A DNA stretch of 64,000 nt, taken from Siphonodentalium dalli (Eukaryota; Mollusca; Scaphopoda; Gadilida; Siphonodentaliidae). The notes below the pieces were generated by a model. That model saw nothing but the letters and a program-made list of their open reading frames with translations. It had not been told where the DNA came from and made no database searches. The stretch is taken from positions 47,714,911 to 47,778,910 of the forward strand of contig CP136066.1 in the NCBI GenBank assembly GCA_032622095.1, read 5' to 3'. Shown here in pieces: positions 1-11,978 of the stretch (positions are counted from its first letter, which is position 1; every line of letters starts with the position of its first letter). The position numbers and the translations under genes are program-made.

Positions 1-652
1 TATCTACGTAGTCCAAAGGCAATGGGATAGAATTGATGAATTGGATTTAATTTCGCTCCAAACAAATTTACCAGTACATAACACAATATTTTGGACATAT
101 TTAACCAACTTTGGTGTGATGACTCGGGGTACCCCTGAAAGAGTTATAATGGTGTTAGTTTTTTCAAATTGTACTAACTTTAAAAACAAATTTAAATTAT
201 TTAAAAAAAATATTTTATTATATTTTTGTTTATCTATTTATTTATTTATTTATTTTTGATAAATTTAGCAAAGGAATTCAATCAATATTTATTTATTTTT
301 TTAAGAGCGAATATTTTTTTCGAAAAAGGTCCATAACTGTTAAAAATAATCGGATCAAACCCATATTCGAACTCGAACTGTCTTTTGTGCTGATAAATTC
401 ATATACAAAATATGGTTCCGTGTAATACTCCCCATGTTCTTTAACACTAAGTCGGCAACTCTCAGACATAGACATTTATTATACACGTATTTACATGTTA
501 ACATCAGGCAGTCATGGAAAATCACATATAAACATTATCTTCTCAGCTACACGTTCGAAGCAAGAGACTCGTTATACAATTCAGAGTGGGTGAGTCTAGG
601 CTCTGTCCAGAATATATATGATAACGGTCAACGACCTGAAGTGTCAGTGAAC
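1..652. other. Intergenic, AT-rich; contains a dispersed-repeat fragment
   Basis: No gene is recognised. Positions about 112-215 (GACTCGGGGTACCC, then a GAGTTATAA-like stretch and TTAGTTTTTTCAA) match 52921-53010 in the same orientation, so this is part of a dispersed repeat. Positions 180-300 are low-complexity T/A sequence. The short ORFs here are not protein-like. Confidence 0.5.
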
Positions 653-800
653 TGGGCCTGTTTCATAAAGCAATGTCATAAGATTATCTTAAGATGGACT
701 TAATCTAAGATCTAAGGTGGATCTTATGATGTAACTTTTACGTTTCAAGAACGCGTTCCACAAAACAAGATTAAGTCCTACTTAAGTAGTAAGTTAAGTT
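653..800 (+). repeat. Dispersed repeat starting GGGCCTGTTTCATAAAG
   Basis: The segment starts with GGGCCTGTTTCATAAAG and continues with CTTAAGATGG and ACTTAATCT-type words. The same family lies at 7935-8112 in reverse orientation, where it ends in CACGAAACAGGGCCC. It is rich in short CTTAAG palindromes. This is a non-coding repeat whose full ends cannot be fixed from two copies. Confidence 0.5.
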
Positions 801-1007
801 CCCGCTCATTTAGACTGGTTATCGACAATTTTCTACAGTCCGGAACAAAAATATGTGGGCTTGTGCAATCTTTATGTACGGCATTGAGAGGTTATCGAGA
901 AAGAGCCGAGTACGAGTTGACATTACTGTGTGACAGGGATACTGGATAGCAGCTAGGGTGGGGTGGGCGAATCAGCTCATGTATTATGTGTCTATAGTCA
1001 GTGGCCT
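801..1007. other. Unassigned spacer
   Basis: No ORF, repeat or RNA is recognised between the dispersed repeat and the left end of the first giant foldback structure. Confidence 0.4.
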
Positions 1008-4000
1008 TATATAGAGGAGCGGCCAAATGCCAAAAGTGGTCGGATACCCCTACCCTCGGTAGAACAAGTTCAAACCAACTTTTTCTGGAAGGTAAATCCA
1101 TATCATTTATGAAAATGATTCTTGGCATTGCCGGAATTGGTGGCAGCTATGTATGGTAAGACTATTTGTGAAGCTACCCTACCGAAAAATTAGCCTGTTT
1201 TCAGCGGTTGACCAGCTATACACAATTGGTTAAAAGTTAAGCACATCACCAAAAACAGAACATTCTATTTGTTATTATTGGGTACATGGTGTTACTAGAT
1301 TGGAACGTTCTTATTTTTTCTGGTTTGTTTGAGATTTCATGACGTCATGGTTGAGAATGTAACGTTCTACGTCAAAAAATCATGACGATTCAGATAAACT
1401 GTCGCCCGTTAACTCTGTACAAAACTAGCACGCTCGACCTAGCTTGTCACATCATATATGTTTGGAAAGACTGGAATATTTTCTATCAGGAGGTATGAAC
1501 TTTATTATCCTGTCTCTACCAATCTTGCAATAATAGGCAAAAACTTAACCCTCCCCCCAATGTCATAAAATGCGGAGTATATCCATCGCCGTGGATTGCA
1601 TCACAGAATGATAGAATAGTGCGTAGTATTTGATTTTATTTAGTGTAGAACACACATAACAAGTGTAAAATGCGAATTTCCAACAATATTCACTATTAGA
1701 AGAGTATCAAAATCCAAGATGGCGTCCAATATGGCGGTCAGTTTTTATTTTAAGACTTTGTGAAGTGACATACAAAAAATCCAGAAAAGGAACGTTCCCA
1801 GTGGTAAAATCTATATTATTGTAATGACTACATAGAATAACATTTCATATCAAACATTAATATGACCATTAATACATCTTTTCAATAGGTAAAATAATAG
1901 GTAAAAATTTATCCCTCCATCCAATGTCATAAAATTTGAAATAAAGTTATCGCCTGGGATTGGAACCACGAATGATAGCATGATGCGCAGTATTTTGTTT
2001 TATTTAATGTAGAACACACATTCGAAGTGACAGGTATGAATTTCCATTAATATTCACTATTAGAAGAGTATGAAACTACAAGATGGCGTCCAATATGGCG
2101 TCCAATTTTAATTGTACCACTTAGCGAACGGACATACGGACGAACTATAAAGGGGACATCCCCTGTGGCATTGTATATCATTGAAGTGACTACATAGACG
2201 ATATTTCATATGGAACAGTAGTTTCACCATTAGTCCATCTTATCAGTTGGAGAATTAGTAAACAAAAACTTAACCACCACCCAGTCACAAACGTCCACAT
2301 AATGACGGCACTTGTGACTATAGTCCAGAATGCAAAGAATTAAGCAAATCGTTAGGAATTACTTTGCGTTGAATACAACGAAGAAAGATAAAATGTCAAA
2401 TTTGCATCCACATCTGGTATTAGGAGACAACCAAAATCCAACATGACGTCTAATTCTAATGTCAACACGTTGCGAACAATGAATACGAAAGCCGGTCAAA
2501 ATGTATCAATCGGCAGTTTGAAGCGATATATTGTTTCGATTGTGTGTTTATATTAGACGCCGATATGTTGTGTTTGAGTGATGGTGGTAAGACAACATTT
2601 TTTCCAGATAAACCTTTGACATGACTGTCTCAAATAAACTTAATAAACTGTCGACCAGCTCCCTACGGGCGGGTAAATCGTGTCTTTCATGTTGCCATTG
2701 GTTTGGTAGTATCCTACATCACGTTCCAAATGTCACACCCGTAGCTATGACGCAAGGATTAATACTGGATGGCAATTTGCATTTGTTGAATGTTTAGGTT
2801 GTATTGTTTAGCAATTATAAGGAACTTTATATCAAATATTTGGAGAAAGACAAACCAACCAAAATAAAAAACACTTAGCGAAATTCCGAGAATGACTTAA
2901 ATAGTTTAATTTGCTGAATCGTGTATCGTGTATCGATCTCCAGTGCGCAATTTGACTATTGTTTGACAATTTTATGTCATTTTGAGACGTGAAGTATAAG
3001 TAAGCATTAACAATATGTAGACAACTGGTAATAATAGAGGATGGTCATTAACCGTTACAAATAATCATGCACTCGATGCGATACGAAGTGATGTTGTAAT
3101 GTTCAATACTACCATATGACTATCATATCACTATTAATATATTGTGATAGCTTGAATGTGCAGTCCTCCTTAACATGTCCTTTTTAATTTCCACCAACAT
3201 TTTCAGAGAGACTTGCAATAGTTTTGGCCAAATAAAACATTAAATAACAGAATCACTAACTGTTGTTATATGCAGTAACGCAAAAGACAAAAATGGCATA
3301 CATTTTGAAATACAGCAAATAAGATATCTAATCGATCTCTGATATTTGGAAAGTGGGATATGAGTCCACGAGCAATCAAAGTTCGCACATCATAGTAACT
3401 ACCTATTAACGTAACACGGAAGTCATCATCGCACACACACAAAATGCTCTTTAATGGCATAAATCAATGTCCATATAATGCAATCAGCGTAACAATCGGT
3501 TATAAATATGCGTTATAGTGATCTAGAGGTTGCTGGTTTGTATAATCGTCCGAGTTTCGGCTCAGCGTGAAATAAGAGAATAACACCGCATACCTATGCA
3601 TATATGTTGCTTGATGTGCATGTTTTTCCGTTCATTGATATTTTAGTCTCGACTAATATGTTAGTTAAATTGTTGTGAATGTCAATCGGATTCATATATG
3701 TTACAAACAGAAGATATTGAGTTCCCTGGCTAGACTAATGAAATTGAATCTTCTATATCTCCGGTGGATATCATATCTGTATTAGTTCTTAGGGACGTGG
3801 GTCCGGACTACATGTGTAGTAATATCTCTCATGCTAATACATTTTATTGATACATAGGTGATAATCTCACTGAACATGCACGTTAGTGTTCCATTTATGA
3901 TTGCCGTTAGATTATATTCATAATCACGCAACTCACTAGTAAACCAGAATGTCACTAAAAAAAGTTGTTTTGTCCACGGTTCTTTTGAGTCAGGTGGCAT

Positions 4001-6315
4001 TTGAAATGGATAACATGGTAAGTAATGAAAAACTGTAGGCTAGTAGCAAATATAAACACAATTGAAATGGTGACAGGCATAAGGCAATTCACAATAAACA
4101 CTAGTCATTAGTCTTGATATATAGATATTCAAATTGTGTTTATGGTTTGGTCTATGGCGACTAGGCCATATCACGACATACATTGTATTCTTATGGGTGG
4201 CGGAAAGACAGCACCGATCTTACCGCGGATTCAATATACTCAGTCCACACATAAACCACCTACCCCCAAAATGGCACAGATATTCGAAAGTTATTTTCAC
4301 TTAACATGGACCTCATATCAGTGTTGCTGATCGGGATTCATAACACCTTCGTCGTTGATCTAGTGTTTTAGGGGGATACAAGTAAACGAGTGTAAGTCAG
4401 AGTGATGTAATCAACTCAAAATCACTGGCATATAGTGTTGTGTTCTTGTTCACCCAGTAGGGTCCTTTGCGTTTCTCAAGAAAAAACTGGACATGCCATG
4501 CTCAAGTGTCCATTGATGTAAATGCATAGGTTTACATTGTATGACTCATAGTCAATGAAAATGTGGGAATTATAAATGTATTTCTCATAACCATCTGTCT
4601 CTATGTTTCTATGAACATGTCGTCACTGGAGTCATGTTTGACCTTTAGTCACTGAACGTTAATTGAATGGTGGCTATCGGAGCCATGTAGTTTTTATGAT
4701 TGATAAAAGCAACTGTTGCTCATATTTATGAAGATAACATATATGTTGATTTCCATTTAATAATGGAAACACACATTCTAGCTAATACATCGCATAAGTA
4801 ATACCATATGAGACGTTCTTTGCCCGCATATCGTATTAGTTGTTCACAAAGTGTTGACATTAAACTTAACTGCCATGTTGGCCGCCATTATGGCGGAATA
4901 GTTGGCGTCACTTCAAACTTTTGTTTCATTATCGTATTCAGCACAAATGATATCCAAAATGTATGCTCATTTCTTTTTGGCCTGTACTACAATCCCCAGC
5001 GGCCCATTTGTGTGGAAGTTTGTGACTGTAGGGGTGGTTAAGTTTTTTGTCTAATTATTTCATCAAGTGATAATATGGATTAATGCTGAATCTAATATTT
5101 GATATGAAATATTTTATGTAGTCAGTAAAATGATATATAATATACCACTGGGGACGTTCCTTTTCTGTATTTGTCGTATGCCGTTCACTAAGTTTTAAAA
5201 TTAAAATTGGCCGCCATATTGAACGCCATCTCGGATTATGATACTCTTCTAATAACAAATATGGATGGCAATTTTCTCTGGTCATTTTGCATGTGTATTC
5301 TACATTAAATAAAACAAAATACTGCGCATTATGCGATCATTCGTAGTTCCAATCCCAGGCGACAACTTTAGTTCGAATTTTATGACATTGACTGGCGGAA
5401 TAAATGTTTGACTATTATTTTACCAATTGATAAGATGTATTATTGGTAAAACTAATGTTTCATATGAAATGCTATTATATATGGTCATTAAAATAATATA
5501 CATTTTACCACCGGGGACGTTCCTTTTCTGGATTTTTCGTATGTCGCTTCACTAAGTCTTAAAATAAAAACTGAATGCCATATTGGACGCCATCTTGGAT
5601 TTAGATACTCTTCTAATAGTGCATATGGTTGGAAATTCGCATTTTACACTTGTTATGTGAGTTCTACACTAAATAAAAGGAAATACTACGCGCTATTCTA
5701 TCACTCTGGGATCTAATCCCCGGCGATGGGTATACTTTAGCATTTTATGACATTGGGGGGAGGGTTAAGTTTTTGCCTATTATTGCAATATTTGTAGGAT
5801 TAGGAAAATAAATTTAATACCTCCCCGTAGAACATATTCCAGTCTTTCCAAACATATATGACAAGATAAGCTCAATCCAGCGTGCTAGTGTTGTACAGAG
5901 TTGACGGGCGACAGTTTATCTGAATCGTCATGAATATTTGACGCAGAACGTTACATTCTCCACCATGACGTCGTGAAATCTCAAACAAACCAGAATCAAA
6001 TAAGAACGTTCCAATCTAGTATCACCATGTACCCCATAATAACAAATAGAACGTTCTGTTTTTGGTGATGTGATTAACTTTTAACCAATGGTGTATAGCT
6101 GGTCAACCGCTGAAAACAGGCTAATTTTTCGGTAGGGTACCTTCACAAATAGTCTTACCATACATAGCTGCCACCAATTCCGGTAAGGCCAAGAATCATT
6201 TTCATAAATTATATATGTTTACCATCCAGAAAAAGTTGGTTTGAACTTGTTCTACCGAGGGTAGGGGTATCTCGAAAACTAAGGCCCTTTTTGGATTTGG
6301 CCGCTCCTCTATATA
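1008..6315. mobile_element. Giant foldback element 1 (long inverted repeat, arms about 1.5 kb)
   Basis: The left arm (about 1008-2500) and right arm (about 4808-6315) are inverted copies of each other. The outer ends share TATATAGAGGAGCGGCCAAA, followed by matching segments such as CCTACCCTCGGTAGAACAAG and GGTGGCAGCTATGTATGG. Each arm holds a roughly 360-bp unit repeated two to three times, recognised by CAATGTCATAAAA about every 360 bp (1560, 1923; mirrored near 5740 and 5380). The unit carries AAGATGGCGTCCAATATGGC. Identity looks high near the ends and falls towards the loop. No transposase is visible. This resembles foldback (FB/Galileo-type) elements by structure only; class and target duplication are not determined. 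Confidence 0.75.
2501..4807. other. Loop of foldback element 1, no gene seen
   Basis: About 2.3 kb between the two arms. The longest ORFs are 64-72 codons (for example 3266-3460 and 3782-4000 on the minus strand) and show no recognisable domain. The loop may be the element's internal region or host DNA. Confidence 0.45.
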
Positions 6316-7234
6316 TTCGCATATGGATCTTAGACTTGTATGAGTTCCACGATGTGAATTCGAACATGAGTACATCGCAGGCTCTTAAAATGATGAGCTT
6401 TGCGTTTACTGATGAGTGGCGGTGTCAGAAATAAGACAATATAATTATATGGATCGATGCATGACTGCGACCATTCATTCACGCCGAGTTAAACCACTGA
6501 GAGCAATGATCAGGCGGCGATTTATTTTATGTGAGCCTACATAACTCGTGTATTATCGACCACCGCTCTCTACGTGTAGCAATAATCAAAATAAATCGGC
6601 GATGTCATCAGGACACACGTAGGTCATTTTTCGATTCAAAGGAAAATGAAAAATATTTGTTAGAGTAACTTTTTTATTATTTTTATGCAGATGTTTTATG
6701 CGGTTGTCATACCATGGATATATATATATATATATATATACGTTTTCATTAGGACACTCGTATTAAGGGGTGTCATCGTTACGGGTGTGTACATCATATA
6801 TACAGTATGCTGTACAACGGTCATCCCACCCCTGCAAAAAAAACCATTACAAAAATTTGGACAGCCTTGAAAATCACGACATATGCGTGGGCATAAACTC
6901 AATACAAATAATATTCTCTATAGAAAATTTTCACTATTTCTAAAACATATGTTGATAAAGAGCGTTTCTGTTACCTTTCCTATATGACATATCTGCGTTG
7001 TAAACAGCCGACGGAAATTTGGAAAGAGGAAAGAATCAATACATCAATTGATCTCATTTTACCCCATCTCCCCACACACATATGGAATAACATAGAGGAG
7101 ATTGTGAGCTTTGAGCTAGGTCATAATTCTTATCAAAAGTTCGTGGGTAATACAATTTTATAATATATATTATCTATAGGTCACATATACAGTTGATAAT
7201 TGACTATATGCTACATTCGACGATGCTCGGGGGT
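6316..7234. other. Unassigned; short (TA)n microsatellite at 6717-6740
   Basis: No gene is recognised. A TA dinucleotide run of about 12 units at 6717-6740 generates opposing spurious ORFs with Ile-Tyr repeats. The rest is AT-rich and unique within the window. Confidence 0.4.
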
Positions 7235-7760
7235 AGCTAGTTGGTCTCTGTGGGGGGGGGTACATCGTGCAATTTCCAACTGCACCCGCCCCTTAATTAA
7301 AGCGGGCCAAACTTCCATGTTCGCGAAATGCCATGTCCACCCCACCTGTTTGATTTAAACTTTCCAATTGGTATCTGAAATATTCCAACAGTTCGAAATT
7401 TCTAACCTGACGCCCCTAAAGTTGGTGATTTTCGGTTGCTGCTGTTTGTCTAAAACAACACATCCCTTTACTAGTTAGAAATTCAAACAATTGAAACCTA
7501 TATATAGTGTACGATTAATGTTGTTGTCAGGCATGAAATTTCCAATTGCTAAACATTTTGACCAAAGTGTGTGTGTAGGGGGGGGGGGGGACAACATAAA
7601 AACCCAATTCGCCACGTCCCTGATGATAAGCCTGTGCTCTGAATTGTTTTTACCAAACTAACCCTATGGCTATACGGTGAGTGTGGGGTGCCCTCTCCAA
7701 ACTTTGGTTTTGGAAAGTTTGAGGTGCCAGTTGGAATGTTTAAACCCAAAGATAATTTGA
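7235..7760. repeat. Dispersed repeat with G-runs and 'TTTCCAACTG' motifs
   Basis: Contains G-runs at about 7250 and 7578 and repeated words such as AATTTCCAACTGCA and TTTTGACCAAAG. The same words occur at 61210-62000 (ATTCCAACTGCAATCCCCCC, GTTGACCAAAGTTG), so both are copies of one degenerate repeat with internal units of roughly 100 bp. The minus-strand ORF at 7549-7932 lies partly in this repeat and is not considered a gene. Confidence 0.5.
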
Positions 7761-7934
7761 TGTTGTTTAAGGAAGTGTAGTTGGACATTTCGAGGCGATC
7801 ACCCCTCTCACTATGTAGCCACGACCCTGTATACCAGACGACGAATTGCTCACCCAGACAATGTACATATATCTCCGTAATTTGCAAAATAACATAGGCC
7901 GCCATACTTGTGATCGATATGCCACTTATCACGT

Positions 7935-8112
7935 GGGTCTTAACTTTAAGATTTTCTTATGACACCTCACAGCAGTCTTAAAGTTAAGACCAAAGTTAAG
8001 ACCATCTTAAGCTACGACCTTGTTCGTGAAACGCACTTATGACTGAAGTTTGAACTTATGACCATCTTAAGTCCCAACTATGTCATAAGTTGCTTTCACG
8101 AAACAGGGCCCT
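7935..8112 (-). repeat. Second copy of the 'CCCTGTTTCRTRAAAG' repeat
   Basis: The minus strand starts CAGGGCCCTGTTTCGTGAAA and runs through several CTTATGACATAG and GACTTAAGATGG words. It is the reverse-oriented relative of 653-800. Confidence 0.5.
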
Positions 8113-8669
8113 GGCCTCAATATTCCCATGTCTATGAGGTTAGCGACCCATGAGTGAATAATCGCGAGATCATTCACCCAGAGGTTCGCTATCCCACCTG
8201 AATAGAGCATGTACCAAGGCAGGACACTAACCTTCGTAATAATAGTTTTAACCATACTCACGCCATCTCAACAGCTGAAAGTGTTACATCCGATCAGAGA
8301 AATATATTTGAGTTATCGCACCATGCGTAAAGTATATACGGACAGACAGACAGACGGACGGACGACGAGTGATCAATCCAATGAATATGAGCAGCTACAT
8401 CACGTAATGAGTGTACGATAAGCAAAACATTCAAAACACCGGATGGATCCCACTGAGCCCACTATGGATAATCAGGATTAATGGTGACTTTCTCGTGGTG
8501 ATCCGCGGTGAACTTACGTCGAGCGGATTATATGAATCAGCAGAAATCACGGAGTCTGTGCAGGGGTCATCAATTCGTAAGGAATTATCGCAAACAACTG
8601 AGGATCGGCACAAAGCAACGACATGTACTTAGAATATTTCACGACATTCCCATAAATGTTATCACATCA
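8113..8669. other. Unassigned; GACA/GACG tail at about 8339-8368
   Basis: No gene is recognised. The sequence ATCCGATCAGAG followed at 8339-8368 by tandem GACA/GACG tetranucleotides has the same arrangement as 24270-24372 and 46380-46468, suggesting the tailed end of a dispersed repeat. Confidence 0.35.
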
Positions 8670-8888
8670 TTAAAGGGGTACTGTACCCTAAGTCCGGACA
8701 TGTATTGGACTGGAGTCATAAAATAATGTTCACTATAATAACCATGTTGCATGTATCGTTCATAAAGCACATGTGTGTATTTTGCACTAATCCATGTCTC
8801 AAATTCATCAATTTGTTGCATATATTCTGCTGAATATAAAAGGAGATGGTCCCATAATGGCCGGAGTTAGAGTACAGTTCCCATTTAA
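8670..8888. mobile_element. TTAA-bounded MITE, 219 bp
   Basis: Bounded by TTAA at 8670-8673 and 8885-8888. The ends are inverted: AGGGGTACTGTACCCTAAGT on the left, and ACTGTACTCTAACTCCGG on the complement of the right end. TTAA boundaries are typical of piggyBac-type target duplication. There is no coding capacity. Confidence 0.6.
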
Positions 8889-8984
8889 CTAAATATTGAT
8901 TATTGTCTTATCTTAACAAGTTCAAACTTCTAATGACCACGAAAATTATAATTTATGGAAATTCTAGAGCTTTGAAATGTGATA

Positions 8985-9845
8985 CCCGTTGCATAATATA
9001 CACATAAAATGCTATCCGTGGATATTGGGATATAATGTACACATAAATTGTGATCCATGGGCATGTTGGCATAATGTACACACATAATGTAATCCATGGG
9101 CATGATGTCATAACGTACACATATAATGTGATCCATGGGCATGGCAGAATAATGTACACATATAATGTGATACATTGGCATGGTGGCATAATGAACACAT
9201 TTAATGTGATCCATGGGCATGGTGGCATAATATACATATAATATGTGATCAATGGGTATGGCGCCATAATATACACATACAATGTGATCCATGGGCATGG
9301 TGGCATAATGCACATATAATGTGATCCATGGGCAGGGTGGCATAATGTACACACATAATGTGATCCAATGGGCATGGCGGAATAATGTACATATATAATG
9401 TGATCCATGGGCATGGTGGCACAATGTTCACATTTAATGTGATCCATGGGCATGGCGGCATAATATACACATAAAATTTGATCAATGGGCATGTCAGCAT
9501 AATTTACACATATAATGTGATCCATGGACATGGTGGCATAATGTACATATATAATGTGAGGCATGGGCATCATGTACATGTATACTGTGAGCCAATGCAT
9601 GGTGGCATTATGTGCACATCTAATGTGATCCATGGACATGGCGGTATAATTTATGCATATAGTGTGGTCCATGGGCATGACGGCATACTATACACATCAA
9701 ATGTGAACCATGGACATGGCCGCATAATGTATGCATGTAATGCTATCAGTGGGCATGGTGGCATAAGGCACACATATAATGTGATACATAGGCACGGTGA
9801 CATAATGTGCACATACAAGGTGATCCGCGGGCATGGTGGCGTAAA
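8985..9845. repeat. 39-bp minisatellite, about 22 copies
   Basis: Tandem array of a 39-bp unit (ATAATGTACACATATAATG, then TGATCCATGGGCATGGTGGC) with about 22 diverged copies; a few units have small indels. Because 39 is a multiple of three, all frames stay open. This explains the long overlapping ORFs on both strands, including 241 codons on the minus strand (8953-9678) built from a 13-residue repeat containing MPMDHI. I see no signal peptide or conserved domain and treat the ORFs as by-products. Confidence 0.85.
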
Positions 9846-11976
9846 TATTGAGGTTTGTATAAAACACGTCGATTTTAAAATATGGCTCGCTAATCATCAC
9901 TAAAGCCTTGTGTGTTGTGTGGGTCACCGTGAGTAACTCTTCGAAAAATATTCTCGGTGTTGAGTATTTTGCTTATCGCACGCTTGTTTACATACTGCAC
10001 ATATTCGTGAAAACCGATTCATATTTCAAGAAAAATGACGTGAACCATTATATTGATCACTTCAAATTACGACTATTGCATTTTCATAACAAATCTTATA
10101 ATTTAATGATCGAGGTTGAAAAAATAAAAAAATCAACACGTCCGTTAGTACATTAGTTGTATAAGTCGGGCAAAACTTACGAAAATATTCACAATTGAAG
10201 ACGTTGACCTACGAACGGTGTAGGGTTTGGACGAGAACGCAGGTGAATTACTTTATGGGTAATCACACGATTTCTAATGTTATACTTGATGATAAAACAC
10301 AACAGTGGGAGAACGGCCACTATAAAACCGCCAAGATTGGAATAAAATCTTAAACACTACATATGTCAGGGTTAATGGACGAACTACTTGATCCCGTTGC
10401 CCGAGACCATTTAGTTCACGAATGTCCAGTCGCAGTCCATTAACAGATTTACAACATAGCTGTATGATATACGTGGATAAATTAGATTAATGCAGATAAA
10501 AAATCACGATAAATGATCGAACGGGAGGACGCAGCTGATTATGCAATAGTCCTCCGAAAGTGTCTGTTGACACATATACATGTACAAAACTATTGGGGAG
10601 CCTCTATTCAGCGTCGGAGGGGCCCGCACCTTTGTTGATCCACTCTTCCCTGTCCACTCTGTCCCATGGTAGCCCCCTGTCATCGAATGTGACCTCCCCG
10701 AACAATAACTGGAAAACAAAATGTAGATCCAATTTTTATGTCTGGCTTAAACGGAAACGACTCGTAGTGAATTGTCAATTACCAGAGTACTGATCAGCGC
10801 GCGTTGACTATTAGTAATCATATTGTGATCACAGTAATGCGCCACACGTGACTTCATACAGATCTGTATACAGTTCTATATCAATGTAAATGCATCCTAG
10901 TAAAATATCAATTTAAAACGAGCGCGTCACTGTTAAAAATGCATCGATAAACAAGACATTAATCACCGATGCAGTTTTAAGGTAGCACGATCATTTTAAA
11001 CTCATATTTTTTAAATATATATTTTACTCGTTTTAATGACACGCCATGTGCGGACGTCCACAAAAGAATATCAGTTGTACGTTCGACACTGTAGAACAAC
11101 AAACATAATTGAGAACGCTCTTTATTATAGACCGCTTTTGGACGATAAAAGCATCGACGATCTTTATAAGTATAAGAGGCGACACAAAATCATAACGTGC
11201 TTAATCGTTCTTTTTTGAAAGTCGATTTGTTTGTTCTCCGAAAAAAGATAACTACATAAATCGCCGGCGTCCTTCACATGTGGTGTCCTGTTGCTAATAA
11301 CTTTAGTATTTATCTGATTGTTTTCAAAAATTGGCATATGGATTACTCAAATGAACATACAGGTAATATTTAAATTTTGATTTGGTGCACCAATTATAGT
11401 GGGGTCCCTTTGGCCCCAAAAATGGCCATATTGTGACTTTAGTGACTAAAGCATGAAACTTCAAATATATGTTGCTTAGTTATGAGGAAAACGTTTTGGA
11501 GGGGGTGCCCGGGTGGGAGTACCTGTGTCGGGATAAAATCTGGTTTCCACGGAAACGGCATCAATTATTTGAGAAAAGTTGAAAAATCCTACTGTTGGGA
11601 ATAAATAATTGTATTCAACTAAATTATGTTAACTCATTGTGCAATCAATAGTGCATCAAACGGACTGGGCCATTAGGACATATAGGGTCAAGGTCAATTG
11701 CTATGGTCAAGGTCATTGCACAAGTGTCATATTTTGGTCCATTTTTAAAATTAATTTTCTCATATTTCGCTACCCCTGGTGCCTTAGTCATTAAACAGAA
11801 TCCCCATCAAAATGCAAAATAACACCGTATATAGAAGGGGATGTTAGATAACTATAGGCGTGATTGTGGAAGGAGGTTGTAGATGTCGGGATGAATGGAC
11901 AGGGTGGAAGCAGAGTGGACTGGGAGGGAAGTGTAGTAGATAGGGAGGCAATCCCCAGGCCATACTCATATGTTCC
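9846..11976. other. Unassigned 2.1 kb; one dispersed-repeat fragment
   Basis: No gene is recognised. Positions about 10590-10640 (GGAGCCTCTATTCAGCGTCG, then GAGGGGCCC) are the reverse complement of a segment at about 53330-53390, marking a dispersed repeat. ORFs at 9908-10156 and 11036-11218 show no domain. Confidence 0.4.
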
Positions 11977-11978
11977 TA

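Noticed and set aside
6685-6902. Opposing ORFs with IYIYIY segments
   Set aside because: Same cause: a short (TA)n run; not protein-like outside it.
8985-9845. CRISPR array
   Set aside because: Units are contiguous without unique spacers of constant length, and the context is eukaryotic.
8930-9927. Long ORFs (up to 241 codons) on both strands over the minisatellite
   Set aside because: They exist because the 39-bp unit is a multiple of three. Similar frames are open on both strands and no domain or signal peptide is visible.
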